Source: Solirubrobacterales bacterium
GTDB lineage: Bacteria > Actinomycetota > Thermoleophilia > Solirubrobacterales > 70-9
Length of the DNA stretch: 64,000 nt
Direction of reading: 5' to 3'
Assembly (NCBI GenBank): GCA_017882505.1
Contig: JADGPJ010000002.1
Coordinates: forward strand, 17,073-81,072
Shown here piece after piece: positions 7,417 through 17,124 of this stretch. How positions within the stretch are numbered: the first letter of the stretch is position 1; each line of letters opens with the position of its first letter. The position numbers were made by a program, and so were the translations under genes. Under the pieces are notes generated by a model. It did no database searches. It saw nothing but the letters and a program-made list of their open reading frames with translations, and was not told the origin of the DNA.

Positions 7417-9365
7417 ACGGTCGAGCGGGTCTTGATGTCCGCCAGAACGTCTTGAGGGAAGCCGGCCACCTGGTCGAGGTCGTCGACCGAGCGGAAGCCG
7501 CCGAGACGCTCGCGGTGAGCGAGCAGCCTGGTCGCCTGGGTGACCGAGAGGTTCTGGGCACGCAGCTCCTCGAAGGTGACCGCGTTGAGGTTGATCTGAC
7601 CCCCGGCGGCAACCGGAGCGGCCGCGGCGGGCGGCGGCGAGAACGGCTCGCTCGGCGGCGGCGGAGGTGGCGGCGGTGAGGTCACGGGCGGTGCCGGCGG
7701 GGTCATCGGCTCCGGGGCCGCCGGCGGCGGACCGACGGCGGGCATCGGCGGCGGCGTCGGCTGCTCCGGTGCCGGAGGGAAGGCAGACGGGAGTGGCGGC
7801 GTCGGCGGCTCAGGCGCGAAGGCAGGCTGAGGGGGTTGCGCAGCTGGTTGCGGGGGCGCTGGAGGCATCGGCGGCGCCGGGCCCGCACCCGGCGGTGGGG
7901 TGGGCAGCGAGAACTCGGACGTCGCCGGCGGAGGTGGTGCGGCGCTCGTGCCCTGAACCGAGCGGACGATGGCCTGCTCCGCCTCGATCGCCCGGCGCTC
8001 GGCCTCGCGGGCGCGCTCCTCGGCTTCGGCGACGCTCCGCTGCATCTCCTGGAGACGCTGCTGGCGCGCCTCCTCCTCCGCCTTCAGGCCCTCAAGGCGC
8101 TTCGCCTCGGCCGCTCGCTGTTCGGCGGCTTTGGTGCGTTCGTCGATCTGGCGCAGCTTCTCCTCGGCCTCCGCCATCGAGCGCTCCTGAGCCATGCGTT
8201 CGTCCTGCAGCCTCTGCTCGGCGCTGTGCAGGTCCGGCGGCGGGGGCAGCTGCAGGGCGGCGGGCGGCGGCGGAGCCTGGGCGGGCTCGGGAGAAACGGG
8301 GAGCGGCGCCGGCGCCTGCCGTTGAAGGCCTTCCGCTGCCTCGATCCGGCGATCGGCCTCGGCACGGATGCGCTGCTCCTCGAAGCGGACCTGCTCGACC
8401 TTGTCGCGGACCCGCTGTTCAGCGGCGACCGGGTCGTACTCCGCCGGCGCCGGGGTGACGGCGCCGGCGACCGGCGGCGGTACTGCCGGGATCGCCGCGG
8501 GCTGCTCGACCGCGGCGGGAACCGAGGGCTGCGCCGGGGGAACGGCCCCGGGCGGCGTCGAGTCGACGACCTGGCCCGCCTGCGCCTGCGCGGGCGCCCT
8601 TTCGTTGGCGGCGCGGGCGGCGGCGAGGCGCTGCTCGGCCATCGCGGCTTCCTGCTTCTGCTTGCCACCGCCGTACTTGATGCCGAAGAACTTCTTCTGC
8701 TTCACCGGCGCCGGCTCCGCGACGTCGCCCGAGACCGCGGGGACTCCCGCGACCGCGGCCGCGCCGGCCGTGGCGCCGGCGGCGGTCGCAGCGGTGGGTG
8801 AAGGCTTGCCGCGCTTGCCGGCTCGCTCTTCCTTGCGACGTTTGACCTCCTCGCGGCGGGCCTGGCGTTTTTCGTTGCGCAGAGCCCGCTGCGTCTCACG
8901 TTCGCGTTTGCGCTGCTCCCTGGCGGTCTCCGGGGCCCATTTGCCCGGCGGCGGCGAGGGCGGAGCCTGGCTCGTTCCGGGTGGAGGCTGCGAGGCGGCC
9001 GCGCCCGGGACGGCTGGCAACTCGGTCGTCGCGGCTCCCTGCGGGCTGCCGGGCGGGGGCGGTGGTGGGGTCAAGCCAGGGGCCGGGGCGGCGGGCGCGG
9101 GCGCCGCCTGCGCGGGAGCCAACGGCGAAGCCGGCACACCAGCCTGCTTCTTCGCCTTCTCCTTGCTGCGCCGCTGGGTGATGCTGACGACCAGGAGCAG
9201 CAGGAGGATCGCCACGACCAGGCCGCCGACGAAGTAGGCGGTGTGGTCGCTGACGTAGTTGCTGGCCTTGTCCGGGAAGGATTCGGCCTTGGCCTGCGCG
9301 GGCGCGACCACCGCAAGCGAGGCGAGCCCCAGGGCACTCGAGGAAAGAAGTAGTCGGATGCGCAT
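7413..9365 (-). CDS. Pro/Ala-rich, coiled-coil, single-TM protein with C-terminal helix-hairpin-helix (ComEA-like) domain
   Basis: Signal peptide MRIRLLLSSSALGLASLAVVAPAQA, TM YFVGGLVVAILLLLLVVSI, long Pro-rich and E/A/R coiled regions, C-term INLNAVTFEELRAQNLSVTQATRLLAHRERLGGFRSVDDLDQVAGF. Confidence 0.75.
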   Translation of the reverse strand: MRIRLLLSSSALGLASLAVVAPAQAKAESFPDKASNYVSDHTAYFVGGLVVAILLLLLVVSITQRRSKEKAKKQAGVPASPLAPAQAAPAPAAPAPGLTPPPPPPGSPQGAATTELPAVPGAAASQPPPGTSQAPPSPPPGKWAPETAREQRKRERETQRALRNEKRQARREEVKRRKEERAGKRGKPSPTAATAAGATAGAAAVAGVPAVSGDVAEPAPVKQKKFFGIKYGGGKQKQEAAMAEQRLAAARAANERAPAQAQAGQVVDSTPPGAVPPAQPSVPAAVEQPAAIPAVPPPVAGAVTPAPAEYDPVAAEQRVRDKVEQVRFEEQRIRAEADRRIEAAEGLQRQAPAPLPVSPEPAQAPPPPAALQLPPPPDLHSAEQRLQDERMAQERSMAEAEEKLRQIDERTKAAEQRAAEAKRLEGLKAEEEARQQRLQEMQRSVAEAEERAREAERRAIEAEQAIVRSVQGTSAAPPPPATSEFSLPTPPPGAGPAPPMPPAPPQPAAQPPQPAFAPEPPTPPLPSAFPPAPEQPTPPPMPAVGPPPAAPEPMTPPAPPVTSPPPPPPPPSEPFSPPPAAAAPVAAGGQINLNAVTFEELRAQNLSVTQATRLLAHRERLGGFRSVDDLDQVAGFPQDVLADIKTRSTV

Positions 9366-9451
9366 TCCCCTGCATCCTTGCATGCGAACCGGCAGTTGCA
9401 AGCCTGCACGCGGCTTTGCGGCGGACCGACGTTCGAGGCGCCGGCCCGCGT

Positions 9452-9946
9452 TCATCGCATCCGCCCCTTGAACTCGCGCTCCACCTCACGACGAACGTCG
9501 CGGTCGGCGATCTCCCGGCGGCGGTCGCGACCCTCCTTGCCCCGGGCCAGCGCCAGCTCGACCTTGGCCCGCGATCCTTTGAAGTAGATCCGCGTCGGGA
9601 CCAGCGTCAGGCCTTTCTGAGCCGTTTTCCCGATCAGCCGCTCGATTTCCGCCCGGTGCAGCAGCAGTTTGCGCGGCCGCTCGGCTTCGTGGGCGTCGCT
9701 GTTGGAGAACTCGTAGGGCGGGATGTGGAGCTTGCGCAACCAGACCTCGCCCTTTTCGACGACGGCATAGGCGTCGGTCATCTGCGCTTTGCCGCTGCGC
9801 AGCGCCTTGACCTCGGAGCCCTTCAGCACGATCCCGGCCTCGATCTTCTCCACCCATTCGAACTTGTGCCGGGCGCGGCGGTTGGTGACGACGTCGCCGG
9901 AAGCTGGCAGGCGCGGCTTCTTGGATTTCTTCGGGCCCCTAGCCAT
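9452..9946 (-). CDS. smpB: SsrA-binding protein SmpB
   Basis: NRRARHKFEWVEKIEAGIVLKGSEVKALRSGKAQMTDAYAVVEKGEVWLRKLHIPPYEFSN. Confidence 0.97.
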   Translation of the reverse strand: MARGPKKSKKPRLPASGDVVTNRRARHKFEWVEKIEAGIVLKGSEVKALRSGKAQMTDAYAVVEKGEVWLRKLHIPPYEFSNSDAHEAERPRKLLLHRAEIERLIGKTAQKGLTLVPTRIYFKGSRAKVELALARGKEGRDRRREIADRDVRREVEREFKGRMR

Positions 9947-11528
9947 CGGCGGGCTCCAAGTCGACGCGCCCCCGCCCCACCTCGACGCCGGTGACCCGGA
10001 CGGCGATCGGGTCACCCAGGCGCACCGTCGCCCCGGAGCCCCGACCGACCAGCGCCACCTCGGCGCGGTCGAGCTCGTAGCGCTCGCCGGGCAGGCGCCG
10101 AGCCGGCAGCATCCCCTCGTAGACGTCGCCGAGCTCGCCGCCGAAGGAGATGAAGGCCCCGGCCCGGATCACTCCGGAGACCTCCCCCTCGAACCGCGTC
10201 TGCGGCCCGCGCTCGCCCAGCTCCCGTTCGAGCAGGTAGGCGGCGCAGACGTCGTCGGCGCCGCGCTCGATCTTGGCCGACTCGCGCTCCCGGGCCGAGC
10301 AGTCGGCGGCGACGTCGCGTGCCTCCTTCAGCCGCGGCGCCTCCTCCCCCTCCCCCAGTGCCGCCAGCAGCGCCCGGTGCACGACGAGGTCGGGATAGCG
10401 GCGGATCGGCGAGGTGAAATGGGTGTAGGCGGCGCTTCCGAGCCCGGCGTGGCCGCTGTTGCGCTCACTGTAGGCAGCCTGTTTTAGAGAGCGGAGCACG
10501 AGCGATGTATACGCCTCGCGGCCGTGTCCGCGCCGTTTGGCCTCTCGCCGCGCCATCCGGCTCGCCTCGGCCGCCATCTCGCCGGCGCTGCGCGGCGAGA
10601 GACCCTGACCGAGGGGCGGGGTCGGGACCCCCAGCGCGTCGAGCTGCTCCAGCAGCCGCTCGATCCGGGCCGGGTCGGGCTGGGCGTGGACGCGGTAGAT
10701 CGCCGGCACCCGGCGGCTCTCCAGCAGCTGTGCCACCTGCTCGTTGGTGAGGATCATCAGCCGCTCGATCAGCCGGTGCGACTCGGTCTGGGCGACCCCG
10801 CGGGCGGCGGTCACGTTGCCCTTGGCGTCGAAGCGAAACTCCGGCTCGAAGGACTCGACGTCGAGGCTGGTGACGCCGCGATGCTCGCCCAGCCCCGCGG
10901 CGACGTCACGGGCGGCCGCAAGCGGTTCGGCGACCGGCTCCGGCGCCCTCGCGCGGCCCGAGAAGATCGCGTCGAGCTGCTCGTAATCGAGGCGGGCATC
11001 GGAGCGGATGCGGCTGCGATAGAAGCGCGCCGAGCGCGGCTCCGCCCCCGGTCCGAGCTCGATCTCGGCCGTCACCGCGAGGCGGTCGACCCCGGGCGCG
11101 AGGCTGCAGGCGTCGCTGCTGAGCGCGTGCGGCAGCATCGGCTCGACCGCACCTGGGACGTAGGTGCTGTTGGCGCGGCGGCGCGCCTCGACGTCGAGCG
11201 GGGTCCCGGGCCGCACGTGCGCGGCGACGTCGGCGATGTGGATCCAGACCCTGGCGCCATCCCCCTCTCGCTGGGCTGAGACCGCGTCGTCGAAGTCGCG
11301 GGCGGTGGCCGGGTCGACGGTGAAGGTCTGCAGCGCGGTCAGGTCCCGGCGCGGGCCGGAGTCGCGCTCGGCCGCCTCCGCCGCCCGCGAGGCCTCGACC
11401 TCGAGCGAGGCGCGAAAGCCGCCGAAGCCGAGCTGCTCGCGGAGCATCACCTCGACCGCGTCGCGGGCCCGCGGGACCTCGCGGCGCTGAGCGCGCGGGG
11501 TCGCCGATCGGCGCCGAGCGCCGCTCAA
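9939..11528 (-). CDS. rnr: RNase II/R family 3'-5' exoribonuclease (RNB), lacking a visible N-terminal cold-shock domain
   Basis: TVDPATARDFDDAVSAQREGDGARVWIHIADVAAHVRPG; HFTSPIRRYPDLVVHR; C-terminal S1-like region; TTG start overlapping upstream stop. Confidence 0.9.
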   Translation of the reverse strand: MSGARRRSATPRAQRREVPRARDAVEVMLREQLGFGGFRASLEVEASRAAEAAERDSGPRRDLTALQTFTVDPATARDFDDAVSAQREGDGARVWIHIADVAAHVRPGTPLDVEARRRANSTYVPGAVEPMLPHALSSDACSLAPGVDRLAVTAEIELGPGAEPRSARFYRSRIRSDARLDYEQLDAIFSGRARAPEPVAEPLAAARDVAAGLGEHRGVTSLDVESFEPEFRFDAKGNVTAARGVAQTESHRLIERLMILTNEQVAQLLESRRVPAIYRVHAQPDPARIERLLEQLDALGVPTPPLGQGLSPRSAGEMAAEASRMARREAKRRGHGREAYTSLVLRSLKQAAYSERNSGHAGLGSAAYTHFTSPIRRYPDLVVHRALLAALGEGEEAPRLKEARDVAADCSARERESAKIERGADDVCAAYLLERELGERGPQTRFEGEVSGVIRAGAFISFGGELGDVYEGMLPARRLPGERYELDRAEVALVGRGSGATVRLGDPIAVRVTGVEVGRGRVDLEPADG

Positions 11529-12715
11529 CCTTCGGCCCGACCCGCGAGAACGCCGAACGCCCGCTGCTTCCCCTCGTCGACCTTGGTTTCCGGATCGTCG
11601 CTGGCCCGCACGTCGGGATGGATGCCGTGGCTCTTGGCGAGGTTGACGCCATTGGGAGTGAAGTACTCACCCACCGTCAGCTTCAGCGCACCGCCGTTGG
11701 AGAGGTCCTTCGTCTCTTGGAAGACGCCCTTGCCATAGGAGCGGGTGCCGACCACGGTCGCGCCGCCGTCATCGGCGAGCGCCGCGGTGAGGATCTCCGC
11801 CGCGGAGGCGGTGTTGCGGTTGATCAGGACGGCGAGCGGGACCTTCGAGACGTCGCCGCCGGCGGTCTTGTGGACGCTGTGACCCTGGGTGCGGGAGTTG
11901 GTCGAGACGACCACTTCGTCTTCCGGCAGGAAGACGCTGGCGCTCAGCACCGCCTCCTCGAGCAGCCCGCCGGGGTTGCCCCGCAGGTCGAGGACGATCC
12001 CTTCGGCCCCTTCCCCCTGGACTTCTTCCACCGCTTCCGCCAGCTCGGCGTGGGCGCCTTCGCTGAAAGTCAGCATGCGGACATAGCCGAGCTTGCGACC
12101 ATCGACTTTCTTCGTCTGGCTGCTGACGTTCGGCAGCGAGACTTCGGCCCGGGTCAGCGTCAGCTCGCGGACCTCGCCGGTCTTGGCGTCGAGCACGCCG
12201 ACCGTGACCGTGGTGCCCTCGGGGCCTTTGATCAGCGCGGTCGCTGCGGTGCTGGAGAGGCCGGCGATCGACTTGCCGGCGACCGAGACGACGGTGTCGC
12301 CCGCTTCGATCCCGGCTTCGGCGGCGGGGGAGCCCGGGAAGACGCGCGCGACGCGCAGGCCGCGTTTGACTTCGATCACCGAGAGCCCGATCCCGGAGAA
12401 GTGACCTTCGATCTCCTGGTTGAAGCTTTCCAGGGCTTCCGGCGAGAAGTAGTCGGAGAAGCGGTCGTCGTGGCGCCGGCGCAGCTCCCGGATCATGCCC
12501 TGCAGGGAGGAGTTGCCGAGCTCGGCCTTGCCGACCGGGCGGTAGTAGTTGTCCTCGATCACTTCGGCCGCTTCGGCGGTCAGCCCGGCCGGTTCGCCGA
12601 CGAAGGCGTCGCGCACGAAGCCGGGCAGGCCAGACGGATGGCCGCCGAGCCAGAGGCCGGCGCAGAGGAAGGCGATCAGCGCCGCGGCGAACGCCACGGC
12701 CCCGCGTGCTCTCAC
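11525..12715 (-). CDS. S41 family C-terminal processing peptidase
   Basis: PDZ region and GIVLDLRGNPGGLL...NRNTASAAEILTAALADDGGATVVGTRSYGKGVFQ. Confidence 0.93.
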   Translation of the reverse strand: MRARGAVAFAAALIAFLCAGLWLGGHPSGLPGFVRDAFVGEPAGLTAEAAEVIEDNYYRPVGKAELGNSSLQGMIRELRRRHDDRFSDYFSPEALESFNQEIEGHFSGIGLSVIEVKRGLRVARVFPGSPAAEAGIEAGDTVVSVAGKSIAGLSSTAATALIKGPEGTTVTVGVLDAKTGEVRELTLTRAEVSLPNVSSQTKKVDGRKLGYVRMLTFSEGAHAELAEAVEEVQGEGAEGIVLDLRGNPGGLLEEAVLSASVFLPEDEVVVSTNSRTQGHSVHKTAGGDVSKVPLAVLINRNTASAAEILTAALADDGGATVVGTRSYGKGVFQETKDLSNGGALKLTVGEYFTPNGVNLAKSHGIHPDVRASDDPETKVDEGKQRAFGVLAGRAEG

Positions 12716-12722
12716 GAGCGCC

Positions 12723-13640
12723 TCAGACCTTGAGGAAGCGCCGCAGGGTGACGCCGGACCCGATCGTCGAGACCAGCACCGCGGCGGCGAAGAGGATCGC
12801 GATCATCGCCGGGAAGTTCAGCGTGCTGTTGTTCTGCGCCGCCAGGAAGGAGAACGTGTTGCTGAGGGGGTCGACGATCGTGATCTTCCCGAGCCACAGA
12901 ATCAGTATGGCCACCAGGCCTCCGGTGAAGCCGACGACGACGCCCTCGATCATGAACGGCCAGCGGATGAACCAGCGGGTGGCGCCGACGAGGCGCATCA
13001 CCTCCACCTCGCGGCGACGGGTGTAGATCGAAAGCCGGATCGTGTTGCTGACCAGCATCAGCGAGGCGAGGATCAGCAGCACGGTGATCACCGTGAGGAC
13101 GATCTTCAGGGCGCTGGTGACCTGGGCGATTTTGCTCGATTCGTCCTGGCGATCGAAGATCTTGTCGATGATCGAGGAGATCGGCTGCGGTTTGCCGTTG
13201 GGCCCGGTCGGGATGATCGCGGCGCGGATCCCGGCCAGGTTGGCGGCGTCGTCGGGGATGATTTTGAAGCTCGCCGGCAGCGGGTTTTCGTTCAGCTGCG
13301 AAGTCAGTTCCTTGCTCTTGTCCGCGCCCAGCGTTTCCTTCAGTTCCTTGAGGGCCTGCGATTTGGTGATCAACTCGACCGAATCGACGTGCGGAATCGC
13401 TTTCAGTTCCTTTTCCAGGGAGACGATTTCGGCATGCGTCGCGTCGGCGTAGAGGGCGACCTGGAAGTTCAGCTCGCCTCGCACCTGATCGCTCTTGGCC
13501 TGCGCCGTCTGGAAGATCGGGATCAGGACGCCGAGCAGGACCACGGTGACGACCGTGGTTATGATCGCGGCGAGACTCGGCGCGGCGTTCCGACGCAGGG
13601 CGCGGATCGCCTCCTGGAGGAAGAAGATCAGGCGCGACAT
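12723..13640 (-). CDS. ftsX: Cell division protein FtsX
   Basis: [18 protein letters not shown]...RRREVEVMRLVGATRWFIRWPFMIEG; adjacent to ftsE. Confidence 0.93.
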   Translation of the reverse strand: MSRLIFFLQEAIRALRRNAAPSLAAIITTVVTVVLLGVLIPIFQTAQAKSDQVRGELNFQVALYADATHAEIVSLEKELKAIPHVDSVELITKSQALKELKETLGADKSKELTSQLNENPLPASFKIIPDDAANLAGIRAAIIPTGPNGKPQPISSIIDKIFDRQDESSKIAQVTSALKIVLTVITVLLILASLMLVSNTIRLSIYTRRREVEVMRLVGATRWFIRWPFMIEGVVVGFTGGLVAILILWLGKITIVDPLSNTFSFLAAQNNSTLNFPAMIAILFAAAVLVSTIGSGVTLRRFLKV

Positions 13641-14488
13641 CAGATCAGCGCGTCTTGGCCGTGGCCGTTGGACTGACCCTCACCCTGGTGGCCGACGCCC
13701 ATCTCGGCCCGCATCCGCAGGCCGAATTCGGTCGTCGACTCCTCGGTGTAGCCGCCGCTGACCTCGTCGCGGACGACACGGCCCTCGTAGAGCTCGACCA
13801 CCCGACGCTGCATGTTGTCGACCATCTCGCGGTCATGGGTGACGACAAGGACCGTGGTGCCGGTCTTGTTGATCCGGTAGAGCAGCTGCATGACCCCGAT
13901 CGAGGTGACGGGGTCGAGGTTGCCGCTGGGCTCGTCGGCGAGCAGCAACGGCGGGTGGTTGACGAAGGCGCGGGCAATCGAGACGCGCTGCTGCTCGCCG
14001 CCCGAGAGCTGATCGGGGTAGCTGTGAAGCTTGGTCGAGAGGCCGACGAGGCGCAGCGTCTGCGGCACCTGCTCGCGGATTTCGGCGCGGCTGGCGCCGA
14101 TCACCTGCAGCGCGTAGGCAACGTTGTCGTAGACGGTGCGGTCGGGGAGCAGCTTGAAATCCTGGAAGACGGTGCCGATGTTGCGCCGCAGCTGCGGGAT
14201 CTTCTTCTCCGGCAGAGCGCCGATGTCGCGGCCGGCGATCTTGACCGTCCCCTCCGTCGTCGCCAGCTCGCGGATCAGCATCTTGATCAGGGTCGACTTG
14301 CCGCAACCGGTCGGGCCGACCAGGAAGACGAACTCGCCGCGGCCGATCGCCAGCGAGACCCGGTCGAGGGCCATGTGGCCCCCCGCGTAGACCTTGGTCA
14401 CGTCGTTGAGCTCGACGATCGGCGCCCGGCGGCCGCGGGGCCGCCGCGGCTCGTCGTCACGGGGTTGTCTCTTCTTCGATCTCGCCAT
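13640..14488 (-). CDS. ftsE: Cell division ATP-binding protein FtsE
   Basis: [65 protein letters not shown]. Confidence 0.95.
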   Translation of the reverse strand: MARSKKRQPRDDEPRRPRGRRAPIVELNDVTKVYAGGHMALDRVSLAIGRGEFVFLVGPTGCGKSTLIKMLIRELATTEGTVKIAGRDIGALPEKKIPQLRRNIGTVFQDFKLLPDRTVYDNVAYALQVIGASRAEIREQVPQTLRLVGLSTKLHSYPDQLSGGEQQRVSIARAFVNHPPLLLADEPSGNLDPVTSIGVMQLLYRINKTGTTVLVVTHDREMVDNMQRRVVELYEGRVVRDEVSGGYTEESTTEFGLRMRAEMGVGHQGEGQSNGHGQDALI

Positions 14489-14630
14489 AGGGGGATTGGG
14501 TTCGGCGGACACAGGGTGACTCCTTCGCACCTTCGGCCGCGCAAGACTGCGCCCATCTCGGATTGGTGAAATCTTAGCGAACCGTTAGCGATTGCTCATA
14601 TCTACCGGTTGCCCCCAGGCCGCACCGTCG

Positions 14631-14939
14631 TCAGGAGGAGCTGGTGACGACCGGTTCGATTTCTTCTTCGGCGACCGCTTCGGCTGCTTCTTCGGCTTCG
14701 GCTGCGGTCGTTTCGGCGGCTTCCGCGCTCGCGGCCTTGCCGGTCGCGACAGAGGATCGCTGGAGAGCGGTGCTAGCCGAGCCGGCGCTGGCGCTGAGTT
14801 GGAAGGTGAGAAGCGCGAAGAGCACCGCGAACAGGGAGAACGACCCGTAGATCACCGCCCGCGGGCCCGGGCGCCGGGATCGGGACGAGCGCGGAGTCTG
14901 GGACGGGCGTCGCGGGAGGTTCGGTTCTGGGTGGGACAT
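14631..14939 (-). CDS. Small single-TM protein, E/A-rich, C-terminal EPVVTSSS (protein A)
   Basis: RRPGPRAVIYGSFSLFAVLFALLTFQLS...EPVVTSSS; homologous N-terminus to ORF 18136..18426. Confidence 0.75.
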   Translation of the reverse strand: MSHPEPNLPRRPSQTPRSSRSRRPGPRAVIYGSFSLFAVLFALLTFQLSASAGSASTALQRSSVATGKAASAEAAETTAAEAEEAAEAVAEEEIEPVVTSSS

Positions 14940-15030
14940 CGGGCTCCTTCGGGGTAGCGGTACCCCCGCAGGGTGAGAGCGGTGGATAACACCGGCCTGA
15001 AGCCCGTGTGAGAGTGCTCTGAGAATCGAA

Positions 15031-15074
15031 GAGCTCGCACTCTCGCCCCAGCAGACGGGGAAAAGTGCGAGCTC
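15031..15074. terminator. Inverted repeat between ferredoxin and protein A genes
   Basis: GAGCTCGCACT...CCCC-agcagac-GGGG...AGTGCGAGCTC, perfect 11-bp outer arms. Confidence 0.55.
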
Positions 15075-15086
15075 GAGCGGGCGGGC

Positions 15087-15293
15087 TCAGGGGAAAACCG
15101 CCTCCCCCGTCTCATCGTCGACGACGGAGATCGCCACCGCCGGACAGGACTCGGCCGCCTTCAAGATCAGCTCCGGCGGTCCGCTGCCGATCACCACGGC
15201 TACGTCCTCGAGCTGGAACACCTCCGGGGCCACCTCGACGCAGTCGCCGTGGGCGCTGCACTCGTACGGGTCCACCACTGGGACGTAGGTCAT
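15087..15293 (-). CDS. Single-cluster ferredoxin
   Basis: PYECSAHGDCVEVAPEVFQLED...AAESCPAVAISV. Confidence 0.92.
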   Translation of the reverse strand: MTYVPVVDPYECSAHGDCVEVAPEVFQLEDVAVVIGSGPPELILKAAESCPAVAISVVDDETGEAVFP

Positions 15294-16477
15294 GCCACTT
15301 CCTCCTTTGGTTCGGGGGCAAACCTGTCGCTGCCCTCTATGCGCCTACGCAAGGCGGGGATCGAGCGCGGCCGGCCGACCGCCAGGCCGGCGACGGGAAC
15401 GCCACTGCGGGTGAAGAGCGCCTCGAAGTCGCGCTCGGCGGGATCGCCGTCGAGGACGACGGCGTCGCCGAGGTGGGGATGCCCCACGCACTGGATCCGC
15501 ATCCCGTACTGGTCGCTCCAGAAGCTCGGCAGCGGCGGCGTGCCCGGGTACTCGCCGATCATCGCCTTTGCCGCTGCGGCGCCCTGCCAGGCGGCGGCGT
15601 CCCAGTGCTCGGTGCGGGAGTGGACGCCGAAGCGCGGGTCGAAGGGGACGCAGGCGTCGCCGGCGGCGAAGACGTCGGGCAGGCCGGTACGACCGCAGGT
15701 GTCGACGTGGACGCCGCCCTCGTCGAGGCCGCTTCCCCGCAGCCACCGGGTCGCGGGGGCGGTGCCGACGCCGACGACGACCGCGTCGCACTCGAACCTG
15801 CGGCCGTCGGCGAGGATCAGCTCCTCCACCCTCTCGCCGCCGCGGGCGCTCTCCAGCATCGCGCCGGTGATCACCCGCACGCCCTCTTCGAGATGGAGAT
15901 CGGCGAACCAGCGCCCGAGGTGGGCGCCGACGATCGGCTCGAGCGGCGTATCGAGCGCCTCGATGATCGTCACCTCGACGCCGAGGTGACGCGCGGTCGC
16001 CGCCACCTCCTGGCCGATGAAGCCGGCACCGACGATCGCCAGGCGAGCGCCCGGCACCAGTTCGGCCCGCAACCGCCGGGCGTCGGCCAGGGTCCGCAGC
16101 GCATGGACGTTGGCGTGGTCGAGGAAGGGAAGCCGTCGCGGCCCGCTGCCGGTGGCGATCAGCAGCTTCCCGTATTCGAGCGCCACGCCGCAGTCGAGGA
16201 GGACCGTCCGCGCCTGCGGATCGAGCGCCTCGGCACGGACGCCGAGCAGGAGCTCGATTCCTTTCTCCTCATACCACCAGGCCGGCCGGTAGGAGACCGA
16301 CTCGTCCTCGGCGCCGCCCGCCAGCACCTGCTTCGACAACGGCGGCCGGTCGTAGGGCGGGTCGGGCTCGGCGCAGACGATGCGAATCGGTGCCTCGTAG
16401 CCGCGGCGACGGAGGGTCTCGGCGGCGCGCTGCGCCGCCAGGCCCCCGCCCACCATCACCACACCAGGGTCTTTCAT
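15290..16477 (-). CDS. NAD(P)/FAD-dependent oxidoreductase (ferredoxin reductase type)
   Basis: MKDPGVVMVGGGLAAQRAAETLRRRGYEAPIRIVCAEPDPPYDRPPLSK; second Rossmann LAIVGAGFIGQEVAATARHLG; overlaps both neighbours. Confidence 0.92.
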   Translation of the reverse strand: MKDPGVVMVGGGLAAQRAAETLRRRGYEAPIRIVCAEPDPPYDRPPLSKQVLAGGAEDESVSYRPAWWYEEKGIELLLGVRAEALDPQARTVLLDCGVALEYGKLLIATGSGPRRLPFLDHANVHALRTLADARRLRAELVPGARLAIVGAGFIGQEVAATARHLGVEVTIIEALDTPLEPIVGAHLGRWFADLHLEEGVRVITGAMLESARGGERVEELILADGRRFECDAVVVGVGTAPATRWLRGSGLDEGGVHVDTCGRTGLPDVFAAGDACVPFDPRFGVHSRTEHWDAAAWQGAAAAKAMIGEYPGTPPLPSFWSDQYGMRIQCVGHPHLGDAVVLDGDPAERDFEALFTRSGVPVAGLAVGRPRSIPALRRRIEGSDRFAPEPKEEVA

Positions 16478-17124
16478 CACGCCTCCTCTAGGACTGGGGT
16501 TCGGGAAATCGTCCGGCTGCGTTCTAGACCGGCAGGGTGGGGGTGCTTCGGGCGAGCCTCCTTGGCACGTTTCTTGGCCCGCTCCGAGAGCACCCGGTAG
16601 ACGAGCAGCCCGCCGATCAGCGGCGCCGTCAGCACCACCCACCACCTGAACCAGACGGCGGAGGCATCGGTGCCGGCGCCGAGCGCGTGGACCAGGCCCA
16701 GGACGTAGACCAGGATCGTCGCCCGGTGGGCCTTGCGCCAGAGCTTCGGCCCGACCCGTTTGCGGACGTAGAAGCTGAGGCCGAGCAGGGCGGCGAGGTA
16801 GCCGCCGATGACGCCGAGGCCGGTGAAGGCGGTGCGGAAGCTCATCGCGAAGGGCACGGTCACCCCGGCGACGCCCGGGTGCAGCCAGGGGTCGCCGAGC
16901 AGGGTGATGCCGTGGATCGCGATCGCGACCAAGCCGGCGAGCGCCGTCTGCTCGTGGATCGCCATCAGCTTGCGCGAGAGGCCGGGCCGGCGCATGACCT
17001 TGCCGGCCATGGCGAGACCGAGGCCGACCGAGACCGTGACCAGGACCAGCGCGACGAGCCCCGAGGCCCGGCTCGCCAGCCACCAGCCGTGGCTTTGGAG
17101 GGTGGTCGAGACAGCCGCGATCAT
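16477..17124 (-). CDS. Ferric reductase-like transmembrane (heme b) protein
   Basis: Six hydrophobic segments with conserved His (KLMAIHEQTALAGL, AIAIHGITLLGD, RKAHRATILVYVLGLVHALGAG). Confidence 0.85.
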   Translation of the reverse strand: MIAAVSTTLQSHGWWLASRASGLVALVLVTVSVGLGLAMAGKVMRRPGLSRKLMAIHEQTALAGLVAIAIHGITLLGDPWLHPGVAGVTVPFAMSFRTAFTGLGVIGGYLAALLGLSFYVRKRVGPKLWRKAHRATILVYVLGLVHALGAGTDASAVWFRWWVVLTAPLIGGLLVYRVLSERAKKRAKEARPKHPHPAGLERSRTISRTPVLEEA

